Position numbers and translations under genes: made by a program. Under the pieces are notes generated by a model, which ran no database searches, was not told the DNA's origin, and worked only from the letters and a program-made list of their open reading frames with translations. Shown here piece by piece: positions 50,034 through 61,534 of a stretch of 64,000 bases of DNA; position 1 is the first letter of the stretch, and each line of letters opens with the position of its first letter. Origin of the DNA: Acanthochlamys bracteata (lineage: Eukaryota; Streptophyta; Magnoliopsida; Pandanales; Velloziaceae); NCBI GenBank assembly GCA_019914995.1, contig CM034129.1:6771725-6835724 (forward strand), in the 5' to 3' direction.

Positions 50034-51760
50034 TCTCTATTGTGATTCTATATAGACATCTACAAAATTAAAACTTGTCAAGGATTACCGCCTTAGTTAA
50101 GACATCAATAGAGTTCTCTTTGGTAGAAATCTTAAGTATATCGATGTTTCCATTGGAAATAACATACTATCCAAATCACCTGTATAATTTGTATCAACAA
50201 ACTCTTTGACAATAAAGCCAGATCCTCTATAACACAATACAATATTTAAGATTTCTTTCGTATACCGAAGGATCCTTTTCACCGTCTTCCAATGTCAGTG
50301 CTGGGACATGCCATGAATCTACTTACAACTCTTACTACATTTGTAATGTCAGGTCGAGTGCAAATCTGGCATTATTAAGCTTCCCACTGTTGATGCATAT
50401 GATATCCGGAACATTCCTATCTTTTCTAACTCCTGGCTAGGGTATAACAAAGAAGATAATTTGAGACTAATAGAAAGTGGGTGGACATCGGCTTACCACC
50501 ATAAATATTGAACCGCTCTAACACTTTTCTCAAATAACTAGCCCGAGATAGACAAATTTCTCTCTATCTCGCCATATCTACATCCCTTAGATTCTGTTTG
50601 CAAGCTCCAAGTTCTTGTATCGAATTCACTAGCCATTTGATCTTTCAATTGTTAGATGCGATCCATGCTTAAACCTATCACAAGCATATCATCCATAAAC
50701 AATAGTAAGATAACAAATTCACCTCTCTCAAATGTCTTGATATACATACAAAAGTCTGAGACAAGTTTGCTGTATGCAAGGCTCCCGATATAAGAATCAA
50801 ATCTCTTATACCAACACTGAAATGCTTGCTTAAACTTATAAAGAGATTTGACAAATCAACAAACCAGATTCTTCCTGCCTTTAGTGCCAAAGCCTTCTGG
50901 CTGGATCATATATTTCTCCTTTATAACTCCCCGTGCAAAAATATCGTTTTTATATTGAACTGTTCAAGATGGAGATCCAATAATGCATACAGCGCTAAGA
51001 CCACACTAAAACGTACCACTGGAGAGAAGATCTCATCAAAGTCGATCTCTTCCTTCTAGATATAGCCTTTCACCACCAGCCGAGCACAATACCGTTCTAC
51101 TTGATCATTCCTGCATCGCTTAATCTTGTATACTCATTTATTCTCAATAGACTTACGGCTTTGGAGGTAGAGGGACCAGTTCCCATGTCCTATTTTTATG
51201 AATAGCTTCAAACTATTCCTACATAACTTTCATCCACAGAGACGCATCTGGACTCTCCAATGCGTTTTTGAAAGAAAATAGCTCTCTTTTCTCTATTAAT
51301 AAACAATATGCAGATTAAGATTACTCCATAAAATAGTCTTCATATCTCTAAGGTATTTTTTTCTTGCGAGTTGAACACCTAAAGAACGTAGGCATAGGAC
51401 TCCATCCTCTTCTGTGTGCTCATCCACTGGTGCAAGCTCCAGATTATGAATGTGTTTCCCATCATTCTCTTTCAGTACCGATGTGGTTACCGCTGAGAGT
51501 GATAGACTTATTCTCTCTTGCATCATCGCCTTCAATCACTCTTTATAATTGGTCCTCCGTAAAGATCACATCCCTGTTGAAAATAACCGTATAGATAGTG
51601 GGATCCCATATATAATACCCCAAATATTTTCAGCATATTATTGGTATCTTTCGAACTTGATCCTACTGCTGAATCAAGTTCCGCTCGGGATTTAAAAAAC
51701 TTGAACACCTCAAAGACCTCCGACTTCATTTGGATTGGGATCACACAAATTCTCAAGTCA

Positions 51761-54700
51761 AGTAAACCAAGTCGAGTTTGTCTTTGAGCTGAAAAATAAT
51801 CTCTAAACCTTTCACGGTGCTGCTCACCGGTGACAAAATCGCCGAATTGGGTTTCGCCGATGAGCTACAAATCACCAGATTGGGTTGCCGAAGATGGAAT
51901 TTCTAACTTTAACCTTCCTTGTGACTGCTCTACTAACAAATTCCACTCTATCTCGCCAAATCATCGCCGTAGCTCTCCGAACCGACGCTCGTCTCGACCA
52001 TTGGCGGCGAAAGATCATCGCCGCCGGCATTATCATTTCGCCACTGCAGTAATTTCTTGAATTGAAGCGCAAAAAGGTGCGATGTTAATACTAGAGCTAA
52101 TTAGGAGCCTATCCGATTCGTCACCTAGCTACGATTGAAAAGAGGAAGGCAGTGAACTAAGGATTTTGGCAGCTTAATCAATAATGAAAGAATTTAAGGT
52201 GAGGGTTATCGTGTCGTCTTTCTTCCTAAATTAACGTTAGGATTTCGGCACAAGTAACATTTTTTTGACTCTCTGGCATACCTTGCCAATTTCTTACATG
52301 TTGCGATTATATCCTCCATAATGCATAGTTGTATGTGATGCTTGCTTTCTTAAAGAATGATAAGTATTTGTAATTGTATAAATAGTACATTGATTATAAT
52401 GCATTGATTACATATAATGTGAGATTTACTGAAAATTGAATGATGAAAAAATATATATGATTTATAAATGATTAGATAACAGTTATTATGTTTTATCTAA
52501 AAAGATAAATGATTTATGATTACTATTTTAGAAGTTTTATGTATATGATTTGGGAATGATTTAATATGATTGCTATCATATTTTATTTGATAAGCTAATG
52601 ATTTATATTTAGTGATTTTATGAGCTTTAGCTAAACTTATTTATTGAGGTATATGTGGATTTTGTAATGCTTAGATGTTCCCACTGCATTGAGACAGGCA
52701 ACAATCAGAGGCTAAGTTCAGGATCTTATCTCTCCTCTCCTCTCTCTTTCATCTGTAGGTGGGCCTATGAGCGTGGGGGCGATAATACCACGGCACCCGG
52801 GTTAAATGTATAGATATGTGGACGAGCTGGAGACGCTGTCTCGTTCGGTCCTTGATATTTATCTTAACTTCTGATTGGTGTGATTGTTATACATTGTTGT
52901 TTTGCATTAAATGTTTATTATTAAAGTTCTTGATTGACTTATTTGATTGGCTTTTAATATGATATTCATTATTTATTATTAATTAAAGTATTTATAATTT
53001 CTTTATCTTTGTATTTAGTTATTAATTAATATGTTGTATTTTAACTACTTATGTTTAATTTAATTTTAAAGATAAGTTAAAATGCTTATATATGAGGAGC
53101 ATATTTTTTTTATTTTATTGTATGATCATTTGATTGATGCATATGCATTACATATAGCTGAACCCTCCATACTAAGGACTGAATCGGTATGGGATGACTC
53201 AGAACATAGTAGGAATGATTTTGATCCTACCCGTTGCATTTTTGTACATGTAGAAAGTTAATACTTAAGCATTAGGATACTGCATTAGAAAACTTAAGCG
53301 CGCATATGTTATTTTTAACCTCACTGAGACTGGACTCATTTTTGTCTTTTTCTTTGGCCTCCCCCAGATAGCTCGGAGGCAGTAAAGCGAGAATCTGAGT
53401 TAGCATCATCGACGAAGTCTACTCATTGAAGGTATTCTAATGTTTCTTTTACACTCCACTTTTTGCATGTAGGTGATTCTGTGATCTCAAGAGGCATGTA
53501 CTATTCTGTTGCTTATTTATGTATTGTCGTATATTTTTAGATTGTATTTATTTTGTAATATAGTCGGGAAGCTATCGGTAGCAATTGGTCGTAGTGTGTA
53601 TTTTAGTAATCATATTGTTTTTCTTTTGTGGTATGAGAAGTTTTACATATATTATGTCATTTCATGTTAAATTTTTTTTTTACATCTTTGGAGTTTTAGA
53701 GGAAGTGTTGTCGAAATTTTTAAAATTTTTTGTTTTTGTTATTTGAAGTTGTTGGGACTATTTTGGGTTCATGCCCTAGATAGGGATTTGACACAATATC
53801 TAGCCAAATATGACGGTAAGCGTATAAGTGGTCATGAAAATTCTGAACTATTAAGAACTATCAAATTCCATATACTCTAATTGATTAGCTTATGAAGCGG
53901 ATGAAATACATAAAAGATACTAAATGATGTTGTAAGCATTACACGATGTATCGCTGCAGGTCAAGAAAGTGAAGAAGACTAATGACTGGGATAGGATTTC
54001 AGTTGGCAATCATGTACTATCAATGAGAGCGTACATCTTCTAATTGATACCTCTCATGGAATTGAATTCCAACATTTTCCAAACTAATGAAAGAAAAATA
54101 AGAAAAAATTTTACAATAGTAATAAGAGCTTCGGAGAACACCACTACAAGAGTCCATGTGAAAATAGGTAAGAAATGTGCTTATTTTGAAATATGGTGTT
54201 AAATATAACAACGAAACTAACTGTACTCAAAATTCAAAAGAACGAAGAAGACAATTAGTATAATTTTTTAGCTAATTTTGATTCCTACTATACTAGCTTT
54301 TTCCTTGGAATTTAAATAAATATTGGCATTTATCACCATATTTTTACTAGATATAGATGATGAAAATTAAGATAGAGATAATGATGAATTTAAAAATATA
54401 AGTGAGGACAGTAATGATGAAGAGTCTGTTATTTATTTAGAATAGGATGATGAAAAGTAAGCTACTCATTTGATGCTTTTTGTGTTCTTAAATAGCTTAT
54501 TTCTGCTGAGGTTATTTCCGGCTTCTGCTTTAGATTTCCTCTCATGTAATCTCATTTAGTCAATGAGCAAAGAGACCTTGGTAAGTTGTAACAGTTTTTT
54601 GTTTCACCTTTTGCTCTTATTTTCTGACAAGTTGTATCACTATCCTCTCAATACTACTTACAAGTAGAAAGCTTAGTTTTGATTTTAAAGGTCACAATCA

Positions 54701-55219
54701 GATCAAGACAAAAAGATAATGAGTAACGAGACGTGAAACAATCATTTAGAATTGAAAATAGTTATCGGGAAGAATTTTTGACAAAGCTCGTACTCCATAT
54801 ACCATGGCAGGTATAGCAAGTCATAGAGGAAAGTGTTACACCCTTCCTTTTTGTTCCACATCCATATTCACGTTCTTGTAGTTTCCGCATTCACAAAACC
54901 ATCATCCTATCATCTTCTTATGATTCCACATTCACATTCTCATATCTTCAAAATACATTCACATCTACATCCATATTCATAAAGCTTTGAGCAAGCTGAG
55001 AGGAAATACATTATAAGTGTCATTGACATTATACGTTAGACAAAATACATTACAAATGCCTTCTTCATTCACAATACTACTGTGAGCAATTCGGGTCTCA
55101 GCTGAAACTAGCATCAACAAAGCCACAATCCACATTCATATTCCAACAACATTCACAATTCACATTCCACAAATATATAGACATTACCATGTACCTATCA
55201 GCAACAAGCTCCCTAGAGT
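51761..55219. other. Non-coding, repeat-like DNA of unknown family
   Basis: At 51,800-52,070 the sequence is GC-richer, with purine and CCG words, like a gene leader, but no protein motif is visible. At 52,690-53,430 it has a mixed composition with structured words (GATAATACCACGGCACCCGG, CCTCACTGAGACTGGACTCA, CCCCAGATAGCTCGGAGG). These feel like a moderately repetitive element, but I cannot name it. From 53,830 to 55,200 nothing is recognised. Confidence 0.4.
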
Positions 55220-55580
55220 CCCTTATCCATTTGAAATGACAACAGTCTTACGCTGAAGCCTTTCCTCCACGATTGCGTGTCTTCGTAAGTCTTCTGGAGA
55301 GAGCATGTATAAGTAAGCAATATCTGCTTGTGGGTGCAGAAACGAAGTCTCTGCCAAGATATCTACAAAGAATGATAGCAGTGAAATCAGCCAAGCGACA
55401 TATCTTTTATCAAAGACAAGACACGAAATCAGTACGCGAGAAAGAAATGGACAAAATTGAGGACACATACACTTGAGATATCGCTCTTTCGGCGATCACT
55501 ATTATGCTTCGTTGCCTTAACGATCGCGGTATTCAAATTCTGAACCAAATCAAACACAAAGTTATCATCGAATCCACTCT
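55220..55580 (-). pseudogene. ANTH-domain (AP180/CALM-type clathrin assembly) gene fragment
   Basis: The minus strand reads FDLVQNLNTAIVKATKHN (about 55,560-55,505), close to the ANTH motif '.DLDVAIVKATNH...PPKE(R/K)H.R'. After an intron-sized gap it reads HPQADIAYL and, one frame over, HALSRRLTKTRN (about 55,340-55,270), close to '[23 protein letters not shown]'. These are consecutive segments of the phosphoinositide-binding N-terminal domain of plant clathrin-assembly proteins. A frame change separates the second pair and nothing further downstream is present, so this is a broken fragment. Similarity is short, hence moderate confidence. Confidence 0.55.
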
Positions 55581-55676
55581 AGCTATAGCAAACGAACTGC
55601 CCACAAAAAAAAAAAAAGCGGAAGCAGAGCAGAGTGATGTTGCGGCTGAGCAGATCATTCCCTGTCAAGATCAGTA

Positions 55677-55696
55677 TCAGAACCACGTGGTTCTGA
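55677..55696. repeat. Perfect 20-base palindrome centred on a G-box (CACGTG)
   Basis: TCAGAACCACGTGGTTCTGA is its own exact reverse complement. CACGTG is the core bound by plant bZIP and bHLH factors. No expressed gene is close enough to judge whether it matters. Confidence 0.9.
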
Positions 55697-55759
55697 ATAA
55701 CTTGCTTATGCTAATATTCTTTACCAGCACCAAGAACATCGAAGAGGTCCAATTGTAGT

Positions 55760-58655
55760 GACATCATCCTTGAAATTGAGAACATTCATTAACAATTTCT
55801 GTTTTAAAGACATCCGTTAACATTATTGATATTGATTTAGAGATGCAAACCCAACAGGAGCAAGGCCCTTAAGGCATACCCACTACAGTTGTCCTGCGTA
55901 TGAGCCCTGTCCAACCCGTTCAGCATTCTCAGCATAGTTCATAGGACAACTTATTCGCTTCTACATTATCATCGTTGATGCTACCAGTAGTGAGATGATC
56001 CAAGAATAATCACCAGAATCTTGTTTTGAAAGTTTGAAATATTGCAACGGTGGATGCTTAATTAGCATGGAAGGAATTGAATAATTTCTCCATGCATGAT
56101 TAGCGTACCGACAAACTCTCATACATGTTAAAAACAGTCTCATATAGACTGTAGTATCATTCTACATTATTGTATAAAAGTTTAAAATCTTTTTTTCTAT
56201 TATCTTGTACGGTAGGCTCAGGTTGCTAACAATATTCTTGTCGATTGTAGGCGTAGAATTCAGTTTGTTGGTGTATATGGATTGACATAGTAAAGGAGCA
56301 TAAGTAGTTAACAGATATATATTAATTTGACCATTGAAGATAAGACACATAGGTGCCAAGTTGGTTGTAACTTATTCATTAGCAATGAAATTAACCACAA
56401 CTAAATAGTTTAAAAATGCCACTTCAAAAGACCTTTAAATAAGTACTATCACACAAAACTAATTAAAGATTAGCTCAGTGTTCTAACTGGAGAACAAAAA
56501 CAAAAATCCAATATGCAAATGCAGGTTGATTTTTCAAATCAAACCTACCTTTAAATATCATTTAATTAGAATCATGGACTGAAAATTAACTTGAACATAA
56601 ATAAGACTGTCTTCTGCCTGTCGGCCACCAACGCCTGACAACTAATTAATCCTTTGCATTGTAATTAAATATCATTTAATTATAAGCAAAAATTTTCTCT
56701 CCTTTTAAACTGCACTGAACCCAAACTATAAAACATAGAAATCTGAATATCATTTTGCTCTATAAAAGGGCGCTTGAGTCAATCTAACAAGCTCCTAGTA
56801 CTGTTGGCGCATTTGTTAAGCTTTGTCGTTATAGTTGAATACTTATAAATAGAACCTTCATGAGTATGAAGGCATAAATGAAGCATTTGGAAAACAATGT
56901 TACCGTGTAAGAGATGGCATGCATACATAGATTGCTTACATTACATAAAAATAAGAAACGATTGACTCAAAAGAACGTATATACTTTAGTTCGACGTACG
57001 ACAGCCTAAAAGGGATTCTAAGTGACTGAGCTCGGTGATCAGCAATGGGAGGCGACTAGAAAATTAAAATTTCATATAATTAATTGTTGTCGAGACAAAT
57101 TGGCACTGTATAACACAAAAGTTTCAGTGATGACTTAATTTTAACTTATTATTAATCTGACTTGCTAATTTGTGGTGTGAGCAAAGGCATTTGTGTAAGC
57201 TCAAACAAGTTATTTGGGGTTGTCAGCTACCTTCATGAATCCTTGTCGAGTGCTATAATACATAAACTAACCTTACTTAAGATAAAGTGAAGTGGTTTAA
57301 TGCATGACAATCTCCGAAAGGTTTCAGTTCTTTTTTTTAGTTTTCAGCAAAAGCATGAGAGTGATAACACGCTGATATGTAAGAGTTAATTAAGTCATCA
57401 TTTAGATTGTAATTCTTTGCATTGTAATTTTTTTTAACCATAGTTTTTGTTTGATAAGCAGTTTAGACTATCCGTCAATAAATTCAAATGCTCAATTTGA
57501 TTGGCTACGAAAGGAGTTAGAAACTCCACTTCCAATCAAGAAATGATACATCAGATTTCGTAGGGACAAATATAGTCTATTAATCTTAAATTTTAAACTT
57601 TTATTTTTTTTTGGCCTGCTTGTTTTAGTAGTGACGTTATTTTGTACATATCTAGCTAAGTGAGTGGAGGAATTTTAGAAGAAAATTGTAATAATTATAC
57701 GTCATATATCGAGGCACAGAACAATCTCGATCGTATTCTCTCTGTTCATCTTATATAGAATGCATATAACTTACAAACTAGGTAGTTATTCTGCAAATTT
57801 TGGTACCATCTGAGTCATATATATAACATACAGTCAGGATTAACGTTAACGAAAACAAGACAAATCAATGCCTGACCACTGTATACTAAGGATATGAATT
57901 TTAATGTCTGACGCATTGCTTGGATCACTAGACGGTGACTATGTTTTTATTAAAGATGCACGCGGCAGATCGCTGGGGTAATTAATTAATGGACCGCCTT
58001 CAGTAGAAGTTATCTTTCAGTAGGACAGCATGTTCGTCAATTTGTATGCATAGACCTTCCTTCCATAATTTCATTGTTTCAAGAGTTACGACACCTTTGA
58101 TAAACGGTTAATTATAGACATAAACACGAGCTTTCTGCTAGTTTCAGCTGTTACTAGAGTATTAAACTGCGAACTATGTCCTTAGATTACATACGTGTTA
58201 GAACTTTTTTTCTACTTTGAACAATTTTCTGCATCATGCATTAGTCCATTTCACAAACTACTCAGGCCCGCTGAATATTTATTAAATGCTGAATTTGTGA
58301 CTATGATTCTATTTTTTTTTTCCATAAGAACGACTTTATATAAATTAATTTTTTTAAAATAAAAATTGAAAAAATTACAAAAAAATTATAAGAAACTAAT
58401 TATGTAAAAAAATATAAAACTTATCTTATTAAAGTGACTATTTGCGAAGAAAAAATGATTTTCAAATGTAAAAAAAATAATACCCGTTAGTAAATATCAA
58501 TCGGACAATTAATAAGATGTCCCAATAATCAATAATAAAATTGGGACCGGTGTACAGGCAAAAGCCAAACTGAAGGAAGCAAATCCTTCCTCGCTTCTAG
58601 TTCCCCAAAGGATTAAAATTCCATCAAAATAGTTGACCATAAAGTTTCTTCTCTT
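55760..58655. other. Intergenic DNA, nothing recognised
   Basis: No protein motif, RNA gene or mobile element could be supported here. Short frames on both strands look compositional. Confidence 0.5.
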
Positions 58656-58660
58656 AATCA

Positions 58661-58795
58661 TCTTTCCTGTTGTTGCTATCAGGTGGAGTTGCATAGATCA
58701 ACGATTGAGGTGTTATACATATTTTAATCTCTTTCCTGTTGCTATCAGATGGAATTGCATAGATCAACCATTGAGGTGTTTTATATATTTTTTCT
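58661..58795 (+). repeat. Tandem duplication of about 67 bases
   Basis: CTTTCCTGTTGTTGCTATCA followed by a stretch with GCATAGATCAACGATTGAGG is repeated as CTTTCCTGTTGCTATCAGAT with GCATAGATCAACCATTGAGG. Two copies, a few differences. Confidence 0.85.
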
Positions 58796-58949
58796 ATTAT
58801 GGAAAAACTAGGGTAGAATCAAAGAACATGGGAAAGTGATCGAAACAGTAAAGTAATACGTTACTGCAAAGCATTAAAAAGGAAATAAAGTTTATAACGG
58901 AGCAAGAAAGTATCCACCATAGAAAATGCGCGTACTTTGCTTTCTTAGG

Positions 58950-59165
58950 ACATATTTAAAGAATTTTTTTTTTCCAACTTTTTATTTTATATTTTCTAAT
59001 AAAATTTTTAAAATATTTTATAAAATTTATTTTAAAAATATAAAAAAATTTTATATCACGAAATATTTTTATTAATTATTTTTATTATTTTTTTAAATAA
59101 AAAATAGAATTTATTATTTAAAAGTTTTTAAAATATTTTTAAATTTTTTTTTTCAATAAACACTC
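58950..59165 (+). mobile_element. AT-rich MITE-like copy 1
   Basis: Almost pure A and T, with TTTTATTTTATATTTTCTAA at its left and TTTTTATTATTTTTTTAAAT in the middle, ending AATAAACACTCC. It shares order and wording with two nearby copies. Confidence 0.6.
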
Positions 59166-59359
59166 CGAAACTTCTCACGGCCAATAACAGATCGACTTTG
59201 CTTTTCCACACGCTCTATCACGAGCAAATTGAAACAATCCTATTCCTCCTTCAGTTCCTTCTACGCTTGAAAGCTAGACAAGGTAAAAGAGTGTTATCGA
59301 AGCGATTAAGTTTTTGTATTTCTGTTTCTTATACATTATCAGCAAAACGCGATTATATT

Positions 59360-59606
59360 AAGCGTGGGGCATTTGAAAAAACTTTTCTAAAAACTGATTA
59401 TTATTTTTTTATTTTATATTTTTTAATATATTTTTTATAAAAAGTATAAAAAATTTATTTAAAAATTTAAAAATATAAAAAATGTTATATAATAATTTTT
59501 TTAACTTATTTTTATTATTTTTTTTAAATAAAAAATAAAATTTATTTTTAAAATAAATAAAATTATTTTTTATTTAAAAAAAATTTACTTTATAAATACC
59601 CTTCAA
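59360..59606 (+). mobile_element. AT-rich MITE-like copy 2
   Basis: It starts near GCGTGGGGCATTTG, continues TTTATTTTATATTTTTTAAT and TTTTTATTATTTTTTTTAAA, and ends near AAATACCC. Same block order as copy 1 and, reversed, copy 3. Confidence 0.6.
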
Positions 59607-59871
59607 AGGCTTTCATAGTTTGTCTGAGATGTTATAATAACTCTTTAAAACAAGAAAGAAAAAGGCACTTGAGTTCTTTCGGTAGTACTATTAGATACCA
59701 ATTCATCCTATTATGAAATAATTGAAAAGAACGGGATCTGAATGTTATATGAAAAGGTGCGCCGTGAAATTGTGTGACGGTGATACTGTCCAATCTCACC
59801 ACACAATTTAATAAAAATTATTAAATTAGTGGGATTGAATGGTGAGATGAGTTAATGATGTTATTAACGGA

Positions 59872-60114
59872 GTATTTTTTAGTGCTTATAAAATAAAATT
59901 TTTTTAAAGTAAAAATATTTTTTTTTAAATATAGATTTTTTTAAAAAAATAATAAAAATATGTAATAAAAAGATCTCACTTCGTAAAAATTTTTTACACT
60001 ATTAAAATTTTTAAATAAATTTTTTAAATATTTATAAAAAATATATTAAAAAATATAAAATTAAAAAAAATTAAAAAATTATTTATAATAAATAATGCTA
60101 AACGCGCTCTAAAT
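59872..60114 (-). mobile_element. AT-rich MITE-like copy 3, inverted
   Basis: Read in reverse complement it starts GAGCGCGTTTAGCATT, passes TTTTATATTTTTTAATATAT and TTTTTATTATTTTTTTAAAA, and ends AAAAATACTCC. The GCGCGTTTAG and GGAGTATTTTTTAG ends look like imperfect terminal inverted repeats. Confidence 0.6.
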
Positions 60115-61534
60115 GGTCTCATACAATACCTAGATATCTAATTCTAATGGTATAATTAACTTAACACCTCCATCCTTATTATAGGCCCAAACTTCGGTAT
60201 GCACAATACTCTTCATTAAAATTTATTGTTTGGTCGGGAATTTTTTCTCTTTTTTTTAGCAAACTAAATGGCACCTTGTTTATTGATGTTGGTGAATGAT
60301 CGTTTAGGATCTAAATGGATTAGGAATATTGCCAAACAAATCCTAAGCGGAAAGTGTACGTGCAGCATCATTGATGATACTTGTGAGAGATAACATAAAA
60401 TAAACAATTATAGGAGAGAAATGCTTTATAAATTCTTGCAAGAAAATGTTATACGCACATGGAGCGCAAACACTCGAAGCAAAACTCGTTTAATAATTTG
60501 GATTGATAAATAAAGCGTGCTTTATAAGGTTAATACTGAGCTGGTGAATTGAGTTAGATTTCACGGGTTGCTTTTGGTTAAGCGCATAACAGAGTTTTTG
60601 ATGCGTCTGTTTCGATGAGTTGGCTTGGTAGGTTTAATTTTGTTGGCTGATTCAGGTAATCAGAAGGTGATTTATCGTTTCCTACAAAATCTTTTTCTTG
60701 TCCAATTCTAAAGCTCAGTGATGTAGACTAATTAGCATATATACATCTTAGCAGGGATTTGTTGAGCCATATTACACGTAAGCTCTTTAAAATAATCGCT
60801 ACCTTATTAATAATTTAAGAAGAAGTTTTTTGTGAATAAACTATACAAACTGTTTTATTCCAGTGTATGAGAAAAGTGTGCTATGCTCTCTGATGGAATT
60901 TATTAAGTTTGTGGAAGTATATCTTTATCAGTTGGTAAGTACATAAATTACTGATTACGTGAGAACACATAACTACCTGTTTGTAAATATATTTTACTTT
61001 TGCAAAAATAAAGTTATTAATTTGTGAAACACAAAATATTACTTATTTGTGGATGATGTTTTGGATTATTTATAACTGAGGAGGCTGGGTGGGGTAACTT
61101 GGTATAGTCAAAACAAAATTTAATGTTGTACAAATTTTATGATTTGTGTTTGATCATTAAATCCGATTGCCGTCTTCATGAAACGGAATACAAAGAAACA
61201 AACGTAATGTTGTCAATTTTTTCTTAGGACGATATTCGGCCAAGTACTTATAAATATCAAATCCAACCAGCTTCAATAGAAAGAAGCGAAACACGATCTG
61301 AGAGGGAAGAGGAACCAAATTGACATCATAACACCAAACAACTCATCCGTTCCTCCCTCTCTCTTCTTCTTCTCTTCAATTCTACATTGCTGTATTAAAC
61401 CTTTCTAAACCAAGGCAGTTACAAGCAAACGAGGAGAGAACGAGTTACGGGAAAGAGAGTCTCAGACCCCTCTCTTCTCTTCTCTACTGTGCCTTCGCAT
61501 TACGAAGAAACAATTAGGAAGGAAGAAGACCAAC
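60115..61534 (+). promoter_or_regulatory. Intergenic DNA and promoter/leader of the HGSNAT-like gene
   Basis: The distal part shows nothing recognisable. A plausible TATA box, CTTATAAATATC, lies at about 61,247-61,258, roughly 280 bases before the ATG at 61,535. The intervening leader is rich in CT and TTC words (61,345-61,395), as is common in plant 5' untranslated regions. Confidence 0.5.

Larger units (their letters stand above)
49169..51760 (-). mobile_element. Ty1/Copia LTR retrotransposon fossil, broken
   Basis: A minus-strand Copia remnant. Recognisable parts, from the minus-strand 5' side, are an integrase-to-linker region (about 51,760-51,300), reverse transcriptase (about 51,150-50,680), an RNase H region (about 50,280-50,100) and one LTR (49,169-49,759). 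The polyprotein is broken in many places, parts are missing, and the 5' LTR is not seen, so it is an old and incomplete copy. It abuts the ClpD fragment. Confidence 0.8.

Noticed and set aside
55504-55758. An 84-codon plus-strand frame
   Set aside because: It lies opposite the minus-strand ANTH remnant and has low-complexity lysine text from an A run.
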